The notes: generated by a model not told the origin, from the letters alone. A stretch of 64,000 bases of DNA from Deltaproteobacteria bacterium (GCA_002719955.1 PBFW01000067.1:62001-126000), one strand, 5' to 3'. Counted from the first letter of the stretch, positions 1 through 9,132 are shown. Numbers and translations are program-made.

Positions 1-633
1 TCCGCGAACCGAGCCCGTAAAGGACACGTATCCGAGGGTGCGGGATCGGATCAGCCGGCCCGTCGTCGCGTGGTCCATCGGCATCGCCTGAACCAATCCA
101 TCGGGCGCGCCGGCTTCGAGGAAGGCACGTTCGAATTGGTCGGCCACGAGCGCCGTCTGCGTCGCATGCTTGATCAGCACGGCGTTCCCGGCCAATACCG
201 CAGGCACGATCACATTCACGGCGATCGCCAATGGATAGTTCCAGGCGGCGATATCGAGAACGATGCCGACGGGATCGTGTCGGATGAAGCGGCGAAAACC
301 CTCTTTCTGCGGCAGGACCTCCTCCGCCAGCGACTCCGGCGCGATCTCACAGAGCATTTCGACGCGTTCGACCATCGTGCCCTCGAATTCTCCTCGGGCC
401 TGCGCGAGCGGCTTGCCCATCATTCGCGTGATCTCTTTGGCGTTCTCGTCCGCACGGGTGGCGTATGCGGAAAGCATTCTGTGGCATAACGCGACCCTCT
501 CCTCGACGAGTGAGTCACGCCACCCCCTGGAGGTCGCCGCAGCCAATTCGAGTCGTGCAGCGACTTCGTCATGGCTGAGAAGGTCGAAGTGATAGGTCGG
601 TTGGCCATCGATCGGACTGATGATGTCGGGCAT
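1..633 (-). CDS. Aldehyde dehydrogenase, N-terminal part (runs off left edge)
   Basis: Oxidises an aldehyde to the acid with NAD(P)+. From ATG at 633 the frame stays open for 211 codons to the edge, so the C-terminal half, including the catalytic Cys and Glu, is outside the window. Visible family marks are AAWNYP (residues 129-134), the cofactor-binding Lys in LIKHATQT (K155; most relatives have KPSE here) and FTGS (205-208). The N-terminus is short, as in the succinate-semialdehyde-type ALDHs. It is divergent from the quinone oxidoreductase at 1009, with 375 bases between them. The substrate cannot be told from this part. Confidence 0.88.
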   Translation of the reverse strand, partial: MPDIISPIDGQPTYHFDLLSHDEVAARLELAAATSRGWRDSLVEERVALCHRMLSAYATRADENAKEITRMMGKPLAQARGEFEGTMVERVEMLCEIAPESLAEEVLPQKEGFRRFIRHDPVGIVLDIAAWNYPLAIAVNVIVPAVLAGNAVLIKHATQTALVADQFERAFLEAGAPDGLVQAMPMDHATTGRLIRSRTLGYVSFTGSVRG

Positions 634-1008
634 GGGGTCCTTCGTGATGGGGCGGGTCCATTCTCGCGGGCTTCAGCGAGCGCCGGACTCGATCACATGA
701 TCGAGGAGTTCGCCAAGATTTGCGTGGTCGGCCGCGCTCCTGTTTCGATCGTTCTCTGCGAGGTGGGGCGTGCTGTCGACGCCGTCGAGCGGGTGTCCGC
801 CCGGTCGGGCACGTGATTTTTCAGCCGAGCCGGGTGCCGGAGATTCTCCCGGCACGCCCCGATCGGAAGCGGGCCTTTCGCGGGGGTGCGAACCGTGGTT
901 GCCATTCGGTGACCTCTCTTGTCGTGCGAGGGATTATCGCGAGTCGGGGAGGGCGCGCCAGGGATCGGAGCCGCTAGCATCGCGCACTACCATTTTGAGG
1001 AGATCGAT
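634..1008. other. Divergent intergenic region with a 22-base inverted repeat
   Basis: No gene seen between the aldehyde dehydrogenase (minus) and the quinone oxidoreductase (plus). It must hold both promoters, but no convincing -35/-10 pair stands out. A perfect inverted repeat lies at 834-855: arms GTGCCGG and CCGGCAC around 8 bases. A smaller GCCCG/CGGGC hairpin lies just before it at about 799-810, followed by a T run. Either could be an operator or an RNA hairpin. Confidence 0.4.
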
Positions 1009-1989
1009 GTGAAAGCCATCGTCTGCAAGGAATTCGGCCCGCCGGAAAAGCTCGTGTTCGAGGAAATAGACGAACCGCACGCCGGAGAGGGCGAACTCGT
1101 GATCGAATCCCGAGCGTCGACGGTGACTTTCCCCGACGCATTGATGATCGAGGACAAATACCAGTTCAGGGCCCCCGTGCCCTTCGTACCGGGTGGAGAA
1201 GCCGCCGGTGTCGTCGTGGAGGTCGGGTCGGGGGTCGAGGGCTTCGCAGTCGGGGATCGGGTCATAGGATCGACGATGTTGGTCGGCGGATTCCAAGAGA
1301 AGGTGCTCGTCAGCGCGAGCGCGACGCGACCCCTATCGAAGAGTGTTGGTTTTGCCGAGGCGACGGGCCTGCTCTACGCCTACGGAACGGCCCACTACGC
1401 GCTGAAATTTCGCGGGGTACTCGAGCCCGGTGAAACGTTGCTGGTCCTCGGGGCGGCGGGCAATGTTGGTCTGGCCGCTGTCGAACTCGGAAAGCTGATG
1501 GGCGCGCGGGTCATCGCCGCGGCTTCGAGTCGTGAAAAGCTTTCGGTGTGTCGAGATCGCGGAGCCGACGAAACGATCGACTATTCGCGCGAGGATCTGA
1601 AAACGCGAGCGAAGGAACTCACGAAGGGTGGGGGAGTCGATGTTATTTTAGACTGCGTTGGGGGGGATTTTGCAGAGGCCGCCCTGCGCGCGATCGCCTG
1701 GGAGGGGCGCTTTCTGGTGATCGGGTTCACCGCTGGGATTCCGAGACTTCCGCTCAATCTGACGCTACTCAAGAGTTGTCAGGTGATCGGCGTCTTCTAT
1801 GGTGCGATGGTCCAGAAGCAGCCGGAACTTCGTGACGAGATCGCACGCGATCTCGAAGAACTCATGTCGGCGGGAAAGCTCAATCCCTATGTATCCGGAC
1901 GCTACGCCCTCGAGGATGCGCCCCATGCGCTGCGTGCTCTTCTGGATCGACGGGTCACGGGGAAGGTCGTCGTCGAACCGAATCGTTGA
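1009..1989 (+). CDS. NADPH:quinone oxidoreductase (zinc-independent MDR family)
   Basis: A medium-chain dehydrogenase/reductase of the quinone oxidoreductase group, 326 residues, the usual length. It probably reduces a quinone or an enoyl compound with NADPH in the cytoplasm. The N-terminal GroES-like part carries PGGEAAGVVVEVG (61-73); the nucleotide-binding loop is LVLGAAGNVG (145-154), followed by VDVILDCVGG. The zinc-binding residues of alcohol dehydrogenases are absent. The start is GTG at 1009 because GAGGAG sits at 997-1002 at ideal spacing; an upstream ATG at 919 would add 30 residues of non-family sequence. In a lipid-using organism such genes often sit among acyl-CoA genes, so the substrate is uncertain. 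Confidence 0.88.
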   Translation: MKAIVCKEFGPPEKLVFEEIDEPHAGEGELVIESRASTVTFPDALMIEDKYQFRAPVPFVPGGEAAGVVVEVGSGVEGFAVGDRVIGSTMLVGGFQEKVLVSASATRPLSKSVGFAEATGLLYAYGTAHYALKFRGVLEPGETLLVLGAAGNVGLAAVELGKLMGARVIAAASSREKLSVCRDRGADETIDYSREDLKTRAKELTKGGGVDVILDCVGGDFAEAALRAIAWEGRFLVIGFTAGIPRLPLNLTLLKSCQVIGVFYGAMVQKQPELRDEIARDLEELMSAGKLNPYVSGRYALEDAPHALRALLDRRVTGKVVVEPNR

Positions 1990-2036
1990 AGGGATGGGGA
2001 CCCCTTTTCTTCCGACTAATCCGACTCGTCGGTCGG
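1990..2036. terminator. Candidate bidirectional terminator between convergent genes
   Basis: The 51 bases between two convergent genes contain GGGGACCCC followed by TTTTCTT (from about 1996) and an inverted repeat of CCGAC units (2012-2016, 2021-2025) with GTCGG units (2028-2036). The stems are short and overlapping, so this is only a candidate. Confidence 0.3.
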
Positions 2037-2040
2037 CACC

Positions 2041-2859
2041 CTAGCGAAGGACGGGTTCGAGAACCTTCCAGAGGCGCTCGGCGATCAACGTATGCCCCTC
2101 CGCCGTCGGGTGGATTCCGTCGGCTTGATTGAGATTTCGTCGGGCCGCGACGTCCTCGAGCAGAAAGGGGACGAAAGCGGTTGCGTAGGCCTCGGCGAGC
2201 GCTGGGTAGACGGCATCGAAGGCTTCGACGTAGTCGCGGCCGAGATTCGGCGCCGCTCGCATTCCCGCCACGACGAAGCGCGCCTTCGGATGGTTCTCGG
2301 TGGTTCGCTCGAGGATGGCCTCGAGGTTGGAACGCAGCTGATCGACGCTCTGTCCACGAAGCATGTCGTTCGCGCCGAGTTCGAGGACGAGCACTGAAAT
2401 CGGGAGTCGCAGGAGCCATGCGAGTCGGCGCAGCCCGCCGGTCGAGGTATCTCCGCTGACGCCCGCATTGACCACGAGATAGTCGAGCTCGGCTTCGTCG
2501 ATCCGTTGCTGGATCAGCGCGGGGAAGGCCTGATCCTCTTCGAGCCCATAACCCGCAGTCAGGCTCGTCCCGAGGAAGACGATGACGGGCGTATCGGCCT
2601 TCGCCCGCGTCCGAGCGCGCGTGGGCTCCGTCTGTGCACGGTCGAGGGAGCGGGAGCCGTCCAGGACTCCGGGATCGGTCGGTGTCGTGCTGTCGGAGCA
2701 TCCTGCGATCGAGAGGGCCAGCGCGAGGAGGGCAACCCGGATGGCGCTGAGGCTGGGAATGGACGCGAACGGGCTCGATGACGATGCACAGGTTCGTACC
2801 AGGCAGTAGTGTATGGATTGCGCCGCCCGCGCTTCCTCGATCCGAATCGGATTCCGCAT
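2041..2859 (-). CDS. tesA: TesA-like SGNH esterase / lysophospholipase, lipoprotein
   Basis: A GDSL/SGNH hydrolase of the TesA/arylesterase group that cleaves thioesters, aryl esters or lysophospholipids. All family blocks are present: GTSLTAGYG (97-105, nucleophile S99; the usual GDSL Asp is Thr), NAGVSGDTS (131-139), GAND (162-165) and DGIHP (247-251, catalytic Asp/His). A hydrophobic stretch ending LSIAGC gives a lipobox Cys at residue 54, so it is probably membrane-anchored on the outer side of the inner membrane or on the outer membrane. The stretch before the signal is unusually long, but ATG at 2859 is the only canonical start and follows GAGG. It is divergent from the ABC transporter at 2865, as tesA is from ybbA/ybbP in E. 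coli. Confidence 0.9.
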   Translation of the reverse strand: MRNPIRIEEARAAQSIHYCLVRTCASSSSPFASIPSLSAIRVALLALALSIAGCSDSTTPTDPGVLDGSRSLDRAQTEPTRARTRAKADTPVIVFLGTSLTAGYGLEEDQAFPALIQQRIDEAELDYLVVNAGVSGDTSTGGLRRLAWLLRLPISVLVLELGANDMLRGQSVDQLRSNLEAILERTTENHPKARFVVAGMRAAPNLGRDYVEAFDAVYPALAEAYATAFVPFLLEDVAARRNLNQADGIHPTAEGHTLIAERLWKVLEPVLR

Positions 2860-2864
2860 CGCGC

Positions 2865-3665
2865 ATGATCCTCGCTCGCAATCTCACCCAACGCTACTCA
2901 CTCTCCGTTCAGGCAGCCGATCCAGCGGACACGCGGCTCGAGGGAGGCGCGCGCCGATCGCCGGTCCTGACGGTTCTCGATGGTGTCGATCTCGATGTCC
3001 GCGAGGGCGAGGTCGTCGTGATCCTCGGTCCTTCCGGCAGCGGCAAGACGACGTTGCTGGGATTGCTCGCGGGACTCGACCGTCCCAGCGAGGGCGAGGT
3101 CGAACTCGCGGGGGTCGCGCTCTCGGGTCTTGACGAGGACGGTCGCGCCGCGCTGCGTGCCGACCGCATCGGTTTCATCTTCCAGAGCTTTCACCTGATC
3201 CCGACGCTCACCGCGATCGAGAATGTGATGGTGCCCCTCGAACTCCTCGATCGTCAACGCGCACCCGGCCCACGTGAGGCGGAGGCGATGGCGCGCGCCC
3301 TGCTCGAGCGGGTGGGTCTCGGCGACCGGCTCGACCACCACCCCGCCCAGCTCTCGGGGGGGGAACAACAGCGCGTGGGGATCGCCCGGGCTTTCGCGAA
3401 TCAGCCCGCCGTTCTCTTTGCCGACGAGCCGACGGGAAATCTGGATCGCGCGACGGGCGAGGAGATCGCGAACCTGCTCTTCGAACTCAACGAGCAACAC
3501 GGCACGACCCTGGTGATCGTGACCCACGATCTCGAACTCAGTCGCCGTGCTCACCGGATCATCCATCTGGCCGCTGGGCGGATCGACCAGATCGAAACGC
3601 CTCAGCCCCACTCGGGCGCGGCCGAAGGCGATGGGGTTCGGGCCGAGGTGGGGGGCGAGGGGTGA
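2865..3665 (+). CDS. ybbA: ABC transporter ATP-binding protein, YbbA/LolD type
   Basis: The ATPase of a MacB/LolD-type exporter. It shows Walker A GPSGSGKT (55-62), [12 protein letters not shown] around the Q-loop (107-117), signature LSGGEQQ (163-169), Walker B AVLFADEP (182-189) and switch His221. It partners the FtsX-like permease next to it, whose GTG start overlaps this stop by four bases (GTGA), implying coupled translation. ATG at 2865 is chosen because the family homology starts right after it; 5 bases separate it from the divergent esterase start. An upstream ATG at 2778 would overlap the esterase gene extensively. The pair probably moves a lipid, lipoprotein or peptide across or out of the inner membrane. 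Confidence 0.92.
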   Translation: MILARNLTQRYSLSVQAADPADTRLEGGARRSPVLTVLDGVDLDVREGEVVVILGPSGSGKTTLLGLLAGLDRPSEGEVELAGVALSGLDEDGRAALRADRIGFIFQSFHLIPTLTAIENVMVPLELLDRQRAPGPREAEAMARALLERVGLGDRLDHHPAQLSGGEQQRVGIARAFANQPAVLFADEPTGNLDRATGEEIANLLFELNEQHGTTLVIVTHDLELSRRAHRIIHLAAGRIDQIETPQPHSGAAEGDGVRAEVGGEG

Positions 3666-6214
3666 GAACCCGATTCGTTGCATCGATGGTGCGACGGGAG
3701 TTGCGTGCGGGGGCTCGTCGTTTCGGCTTCTATGGCAGCTGTATGGCGATCGGAATCGCGGTCGTCGTGTGTCTCCATTCCCTTCGCGAAGCGGTGAACG
3801 AAGCGGTCGATTTGCGCTCGAAGGAATTGTTGGGCGCGGACCTGCGGCTCGAGAGCAGGGATCCCTTCGGGCCCGAGGTGTTGGCCGCCGTCGGACCGCT
3901 CGAAGCCCGGGCGCTCCAGGCGCCGACCCGGGTGACACGGCTCGGGTCGATGGCCCTCGCTGAGCGCTCGGGGCGAAGTCGGTTGGTCGATCTGCTGGCG
4001 ATCGACGGCGAGTACCCGATCTACGGGGAGGTCTGGACGGAGCCCCGAGACCGATGGGCCGAGTTCGGTGCCGAACCCGGTCGCGTCTTCGTCGATTCGA
4101 CGCTGCTTCTTCAACTCGATATCGCGGTCGGGGATCGACTGCGATTGGGCAGCGAATCCTTCGAGATTCTCGCGGCCGTCAAGAAAGCGCCCGGGCGTTT
4201 TGGACTCCAGGCGGAGGTTGCGCCTCGCGTCTTCCTGATGAAAAGCGATCTCGATCGAACTGGGCTCGTGGTCGAAGGAAGTATGGTTGCCCATCTTCGT
4301 TATTTGAAACTTCCGGGAGAGATCGTCGACCCCTGGCTCGAGCAGCACGAGAACACGCTCGAAGAGGCGCGTGTGCGCTTTCAGACCGTCGGTGGCTATC
4401 AGGAAGATATGTCTGAGGCCTTCGGCAACCTCACGCGCTATCTGGGTCTCGTCGGCCTCGCCGCGCTCGTGCTCGGGAGCATCGGTGTCGCGGCGGGCGT
4501 TCGCGTCTTCGTCCGGGAAAAGCTGGACGCGGTCGCTCTGCTTCGTTCGATCGGCGCTTCCCCGGGCGATGTCGTCGCGATCTATACTGGTCTCGCCATC
4601 TGTCTCGGTCTGGCGGCGGGCACGCTCGGAATCCTGCTCTGCCTCCCACTGATCGCGATGCTGCCGAGCCTCCTGGGCGATCTGCTTCCCGTCGAGGTCC
4701 GCCTCGGTGTCGGGCCGAGGGCGATTGCGACGGGCCTCGGTCTGAGCGTTTGGGCGACACTGCTGTGCGCCATGGGGCCGGTGCTCGACCTGGCTCGGGT
4801 GGCTCCGCTTCGGGCACTGCGACGGGATTTCGATGAGCTGCGGCCACGCGGGAACCGGGGCCGCGTTGCGGTGATCGCAATCGTCGCGATCAGTGTACTC
4901 GTAGCGTCGATCTGGCAGGCCGGGAGCCTTCGCATCGGCGTTTTCTTTGCGGTGGGCCTCGTGGCGACCGTCGGGACACTCGCGGTTGCAGCGCTGGCAT
5001 TGATCCGGCTGCTGAGGCGCCATCCACCGAAGATCTTCGCCTATTGGGCGCGTCAGGGGATCGCGAACCTCTTTCGTCCGCGAAACCACACGCTGCCGAC
5101 GACGATCGCGATCGGATTTGCACTCTTCGTGGTGGCGACCGTGCACGCCGTCCAACGAAATGTGCTCGAAGAGATGGCAGCCGATTCGCGGCCCGATCGA
5201 CCCAATTTCGTGCTCTTCGATGTGCAGCGCGATCAGGTCGAGGGTGTGCAGGCGCTGCTTGCGGAGCACGGTGCGGGGATCACCGACCAGGCCCCCCTCA
5301 TCTCGGCGCGGCTCTCCGCGATCGACGGCGTGTCGCGCGGTGATTTTCTCGCGGACGAAGAATTGTCACGGGAATTACGATGGGGGCTGCAGCGAGAATA
5401 TCGATTGACCTACTCCGACACCCTGCGCGAGAGCGAGGAACTCGTGGCCGGGCGCTGGTGGGCGCCCGGTGAGGTGAAGGGGGAGAGCCCGCCCTATCCG
5501 GTTTCGCTCGAGCGGGATCTTGCGAACTCTCTCGGCGTCCGGGTCGGTGGTCGATTGCGCTGGCGGATCCAGGGCGTCGAAGTCGAGACACGGGTGGCGA
5601 GTCTTCGTCAGGTCGATTGGGGTCGCATGGCGACGAATTTCTTCGTGGTCTTTCCGTCGGCAGCCCTCGAACAAGCTCCCCAGAGCACGGTTCTGCTCGC
5701 CCATCTCGCCGAGGAGGCGGCACGTGCCGAGATGCAGCGGGACCTGGTGGGCCGCTTTCCGAACGTCTCGGCGCTGGATGCAACGCTGATTCTTCGCTCC
5801 CTTGACACGATGCTCGTGCAGATCGGCATCGCCATTAGGCTGCTCTCGCTCTTCACTCTGGGAACCGGCATTGCAATCCTGATCGCGGCCTCCATCGCGG
5901 CGCGGACCGAACGAGCCCGCGAGGCGCTCCTGCTGCGGGTGCTCGGGGCATCGCGTCCCGTGCTGCGCCGAATCGTGGCGACGGAGGCCGTCGTGTTGGC
6001 CGGTCTGGCCGCCGCGGTGGGTGGGCTTCTTTCAGCGATCGCGGCCTGGGCGGTCGTCGTCTTTGTTTTCGAGATGGATTTCGCGCCGCCGATCCTGGAT
6101 CTGTTCGGGCTGGCCTCCGCGACCTTCGTGGTGACGGCGCTATTCGGAGGCATCGGCGGGGCGACCGGCGCGGCGGAGTCGCCCCAGGCCGCTCTGCGCC
6201 GTGAAGCGGGTTGA
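3662..6214 (+). CDS. ybbP: FtsX-like ABC permease, YbbP type
   Basis: An 850-residue permease with one N-terminal transmembrane segment, a large periplasmic MacB-like domain, three membrane segments (about 255-375), two further segments, a second periplasmic domain (about 510-700) and a C-terminal FtsX domain (about 720-845). This duplicated FtsX layout and length match YbbP and lipoprotein-release-type permeases. It works with the ATPase encoded just upstream. GTG at 3662 overlaps the previous stop and leads directly into the expected N-terminus. The divergent TesA-like esterase suggests the shared task concerns lysolipids or lipoproteins in the periplasm, but the cargo is not readable from sequence. 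Confidence 0.9.
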   Translation: MRTRFVASMVRRELRAGARRFGFYGSCMAIGIAVVVCLHSLREAVNEAVDLRSKELLGADLRLESRDPFGPEVLAAVGPLEARALQAPTRVTRLGSMALAERSGRSRLVDLLAIDGEYPIYGEVWTEPRDRWAEFGAEPGRVFVDSTLLLQLDIAVGDRLRLGSESFEILAAVKKAPGRFGLQAEVAPRVFLMKSDLDRTGLVVEGSMVAHLRYLKLPGEIVDPWLEQHENTLEEARVRFQTVGGYQEDMSEAFGNLTRYLGLVGLAALVLGSIGVAAGVRVFVREKLDAVALLRSIGASPGDVVAIYTGLAICLGLAAGTLGILLCLPLIAMLPSLLGDLLPVEVRLGVGPRAIATGLGLSVWATLLCAMGPVLDLARVAPLRALRRDFDELRPRGNRGRVAVIAIVAISVLVASIWQAGSLRIGVFFAVGLVATVGTLAVAALALIRLLRRHPPKIFAYWARQGIANLFRPRNHTLPTTIAIGFALFVVATVHAVQRNVLEEMAADSRPDRPNFVLFDVQRDQVEGVQALLAEHGAGITDQAPLISARLSAIDGVSRGDFLADEELSRELRWGLQREYRLTYSDTLRESEELVAGRWWAPGEVKGESPPYPVSLERDLANSLGVRVGGRLRWRIQGVEVETRVASLRQVDWGRMATNFFVVFPSAALEQAPQSTVLLAHLAEEAARAEMQRDLVGRFPNVSALDATLILRSLDTMLVQIGIAIRLLSLFTLGTGIAILIAASIAARTERAREALLLRVLGASRPVLRRIVATEAVVLAGLAAAVGGLLSAIAAWAVVVFVFEMDFAPPILDLFGLASATFVVTALFGGIGGATGAAESPQAALRREAG

Positions 6215-6303
6215 TTCGAATCGAGGTGCCGACGGGCGGATGGTCTTGATAGACTCGGTCGCCCCTTTCGGGTGTCGTGCCCGGTCCGAGGACGGAGACC
6301 CCT

Positions 6304-7035
6304 TTGGCCAACAAGCTGACAGAATTGCTGGCCGAGGCCAAGCGTCGGAGGGTGTTCCGCACGGCGGGCGTCTATCTCGTGGCGGTCTGGGGGATTTCCT
6401 CGGGGGGGGTCGATGTTGCGGGTGTGCTCGGGATTCCGGAGAGCATCCTCCGATTGACGATGATCGCTGCCGTCGCCTTCCTGCCCGTCGTCGTGATCCT
6501 CGCCTGGATGTTCGATGTCGGGCGTGGCGGAGTCGTGCGCGATCCGAAGGATGTCCTGAGGGAGCAGGAGGCCGAATTCGAGCTGGCGAGCATGCCGACG
6601 ATGATCGGAGGGGATGCGGGCGTTGGTGCGGTCGTCGTTCGTTGGAGCGATTTGGAGGGCGAGCACGCGATGTTCTACGCCGATGATTTCCATCTGGGAA
6701 GAGGGACCGATTGCCGTGTTCGTTTCTACGATCCACTGGTCTCGCGCCAACATGCGCGGGTCTTCCACGAGGATGGGGCCTGGTATATCGAGGACCTTGG
6801 TAGCCGAAACGGGACGCATATCGGCAACGAGGCGATCGGGCGAAGGGCGCTCGAGGAAGCGAACGTGGTTCGGCTCAACGACGCGGGTCCCTCGTTGCAG
6901 ATCGATCTCGTTCGGCCCGGAGAGGAAATGCAAAACGCCCTGTCCGAGTTTCCTTCCGGTCATGCGACCGCCCACGTGAGGAGTTCGGCGACCGAGACGA
7001 GGACCGCCACCCGACCCGTGGCCCGAAAGACATGA
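6304..7035 (+). CDS. Membrane-anchored FHA-domain protein
   Basis: An N-terminal segment like the membrane anchor that heads many adenylate-cyclase/TPR proteins (ELLAEAKRRRVFRTAGVYLV, then two hydrophobic helices to about residue 75) is joined to a C-terminal FHA domain (about 120-215). The FHA core is intact: LGRGTDCRVRF, SRQHAR and GSRNGTHI, so it should bind phosphothreonine peptides at the cytoplasmic face. Start chosen at TTG 6304 because GGAG at 6294-6297 has six-base spacing and the family homology begins there; a GTG at 6277 is the alternative. The final 35 residues are low-complexity. The 89 bases after the ABC permease leave room for an own promoter. No kinase gene is adjacent. Confidence 0.8.
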   Translation: MANKLTELLAEAKRRRVFRTAGVYLVAVWGISSGGVDVAGVLGIPESILRLTMIAAVAFLPVVVILAWMFDVGRGGVVRDPKDVLREQEAEFELASMPTMIGGDAGVGAVVVRWSDLEGEHAMFYADDFHLGRGTDCRVRFYDPLVSRQHARVFHEDGAWYIEDLGSRNGTHIGNEAIGRRALEEANVVRLNDAGPSLQIDLVRPGEEMQNALSEFPSGHATAHVRSSATETRTATRPVARKT

Positions 7036-7138
7036 GAAGAAGCCTGTTGAGGGGCCTCGCGATCACCGGCCCGGGGCGGTTCCCGCCCGGAAACTCGCTC
7101 GTGAACGCCGCGTCGGCGCCGTCCGGGAGCCTCGACGT

Positions 7139-8062
7139 ATGCCTCGATGGATTGGGGCGCGCATGCTGACCGCAGGAGATTGGCGGTCCTGGCGCGTCTT
7201 CATCCGGTGGACGCTCGTCGGTGGACTGGCATCGTTCGTCTTGGCGGCGAGGCCATTCGCGGCGGAGTCCGATGCCTCGCTTCGATTTCTGGATGTGACA
7301 GGGGAGGGGCGCTCGTTTTCTCTCGCTGAGCTCCGCCTCGCCTGCGATGAACGTGAGATTGCCGTCGATGATCCCTATCACGGGAAGCGGATGCGTTATG
7401 TCGCGCTCTCCCTTCGATGTGTGCTCGACCGAGGATTCGCCGCGAGCGGAGGGGGGGAGGGGCAGCGAGATCGTGGGCTCCTCTTGCGCGCGAGCGACGG
7501 CTATACGCGCCCCGTCTCCGGTGGCGATCTGCTCGAAGTCGGTGGGTTCCTCGCATTCGCTGAACCGGATCGACTGGTGGCGGGTTCGCACGCTTCGCGC
7601 TTTACGAAGATAGATCGACGTCAGGTCGATCCTTCGCCCTTCTACCTGGTCTGGACCGGAGCCGAACAGGGGGATCCCCACGCTCACGCGTGGCCCTATC
7701 AGCTCGTTCAGATCGAGGTCGCGCCCTTCGAACAGGCCTTTCCGCGCACCGTTCCGAGCGGGCTCGCGAAGGGTCATTCGGGTTGGGAGGGCTATGCGCT
7801 CTTTCAGCATGCCTGCGCGAGCTGTCACTCGATCAACGGTGAGGGGGGAAAGATCGGGCCCGATCTCAATGTGCCCCGCAGTATCGTCGAATATCGCCCG
7901 ATCCCGCAGATCCGGAAATATATTCGCGACCCGGAGGCGACGCGCTACACGAGCATGCCCGCCCACCCGAATCTCAGCGAGGCCGACCTCGACGCGCTGA
8001 TCGCCTATTTTTCAGCGATGAGCCAGCGCAAAGACGATCCACGATCCCGAGGTGACTCATGA
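7139..8062 (+). CDS. Secreted c-type cytochrome with N-terminal accessory domain
   Basis: A 307-residue periplasmic protein. A signal segment (about 18-42) is followed by a domain of about 150 residues ending in a part that vaguely recalls sulfite-oxidase-type molybdopterin folds (no cofactor Cys identified). The C-terminal class I cytochrome c domain has CASCH (226-230) for heme attachment and Met273 (TSMP) as likely sixth ligand. It should carry electrons to a terminal oxidase. ATG at 7139 is used; ATG at 7163 is possible. The next gene's ATG overlaps this stop (ATGA), so it appears co-expressed with the cyclohydrolase-like and creatininase-like proteins. Why a cytochrome sits in this set is unclear. 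Confidence 0.85.
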   Translation: MPRWIGARMLTAGDWRSWRVFIRWTLVGGLASFVLAARPFAAESDASLRFLDVTGEGRSFSLAELRLACDEREIAVDDPYHGKRMRYVALSLRCVLDRGFAASGGGEGQRDRGLLLRASDGYTRPVSGGDLLEVGGFLAFAEPDRLVAGSHASRFTKIDRRQVDPSPFYLVWTGAEQGDPHAHAWPYQLVQIEVAPFEQAFPRTVPSGLAKGHSGWEGYALFQHACASCHSINGEGGKIGPDLNVPRSIVEYRPIPQIRKYIRDPEATRYTSMPAHPNLSEADLDALIAYFSAMSQRKDDPRSRGDS

Positions 8063-9132
8063 GTTCTGGTGATGGGGGACTCGGGATCCGCAAGGCGACC
8101 CTTCGTCTCGGGGAACACTCACTCGCCTTCGCAGACTTTGAGTTCGATGTGCACTTCTTTCGCGATCTGGCCCACGACGCGACCGCCATGGCGATCTCCC
8201 TGGGTGATCTCGGTCGGTCGGTGCCGCTGCTCGCGCGGGTGCATTCCTCATGCGTCACGAGCGAGTGCCTCATGGGCTGCGATTGCGACTGTGCGGAGCA
8301 ACTCGAGGCTGCACTCGTGACGATGGCTCGTGCGGGGCGCGGGGTGGTGTTCTATCTGATGCAGGAGGGGCGCGGCGCTGGGCTCACCGCCAAGGCGCGC
8401 GACCGGATGATCGTGCAGGCCAGTGGCAATCGCGTCACCACCTTCGAGGCGTTCGCGTCTATGGGATTGCCGGCTGATCTCCGGAGCTATGACATCGTCG
8501 CACCGATGAGTCGGATGCTCGGGATCCGCGCGCCGATCAAGCTCCTGACCAACAACCCGGAAAAGGCTGCGGCCGTGGCGAGTGCACTCGAGGCGGAGAA
8601 GATCGAGGTTTTTGGGATCGAATCGATCCAGGGTCCGACGTCGCGCTTCAATCGCGACTATCTGAGTGCCAAACACGATTTGGGCCACGTCCTCGATCGA
8701 CCGAGTCGTCGGCAGGGCGCGTTGCCGCCGACAGCCGTTCGCGTCTTCGAGCCGGCGGCGCTGCACGGCGATCCGCAGCGGGTCGTGACGGCTTCCTATT
8801 TTCTTCCGATCGCGCTTCCTCGTGGGCGCGAAGAGGCCGTCCAAACGGTGCCCGTGGATGCTGGAGACGTCGAGTGGTTTCGGCTGAGCGTGGTCTACGA
8901 TCGGGCGACTGAACGCGAAACGATCCTGCTATCGCTGGGCGGCGGGGAGGGCGGGATCGAGTCCGATCCCGATCGGCGGAGCGAACCCGTGACCATGCGT
9001 CTTTTCGATCGCCTGCCGGGCTCGGGATCCTCCGGTCGCGCGGCGCTGCGTCGTTCGTTGTGGGCGATTCGAGAGCGCGGAAGCGGAGGGGTGCTCGTTC
9101 GCTTCGACGATCGCGATCATGCCGAGCCCTGA
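8059..9132 (+). CDS. Divergent GTP cyclohydrolase II-like protein with C-terminal extension
   Basis: Residues 25-215 are a GTP cyclohydrolase II (RibA) fold, which opens the guanine ring of GTP. Aligned by eye to E. coli RibA without gaps across the site, the zinc ligands are C65, C76 and C78; MQEGRGAGL (101-109), Asp140/Arg142 (RibA D126/R128) and LLTNNP (162-167) are kept. RibA Tyr105 is replaced by Arg116. Extra cysteines (C70, C74) lie between the zinc ligands. The last about 140 residues match nothing I recognise. ATG at 8059 overlaps the cytochrome stop; the next gene starts 14 bases before this stop. A RibB (DHBP synthase) domain is not present, so ordinary riboflavin synthesis is not implied. 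Confidence 0.82.
   Translation: MSSGDGGLGIRKATLRLGEHSLAFADFEFDVHFFRDLAHDATAMAISLGDLGRSVPLLARVHSSCVTSECLMGCDCDCAEQLEAALVTMARAGRGVVFYLMQEGRGAGLTAKARDRMIVQASGNRVTTFEAFASMGLPADLRSYDIVAPMSRMLGIRAPIKLLTNNPEKAAAVASALEAEKIEVFGIESIQGPTSRFNRDYLSAKHDLGHVLDRPSRRQGALPPTAVRVFEPAALHGDPQRVVTASYFLPIALPRGREEAVQTVPVDAGDVEWFRLSVVYDRATERETILLSLGGGEGGIESDPDRRSEPVTMRLFDRLPGSGSSGRAALRRSLWAIRERGSGGVLVRFDDRDHAEP

Noticed and set aside
2778-2864. Upstream ATG for the ABC ATPase
   Set aside because: Family homology begins at 2865 and the extra residues overlap the esterase gene.
3602-5269. Very long minus-strand frame (555 residues)
   Set aside because: It is antisense to the certain ABC permease gene; such frames are expected in high-GC DNA. 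Its composition (Arg/Asp/Glu-rich) is typical of a shadow.
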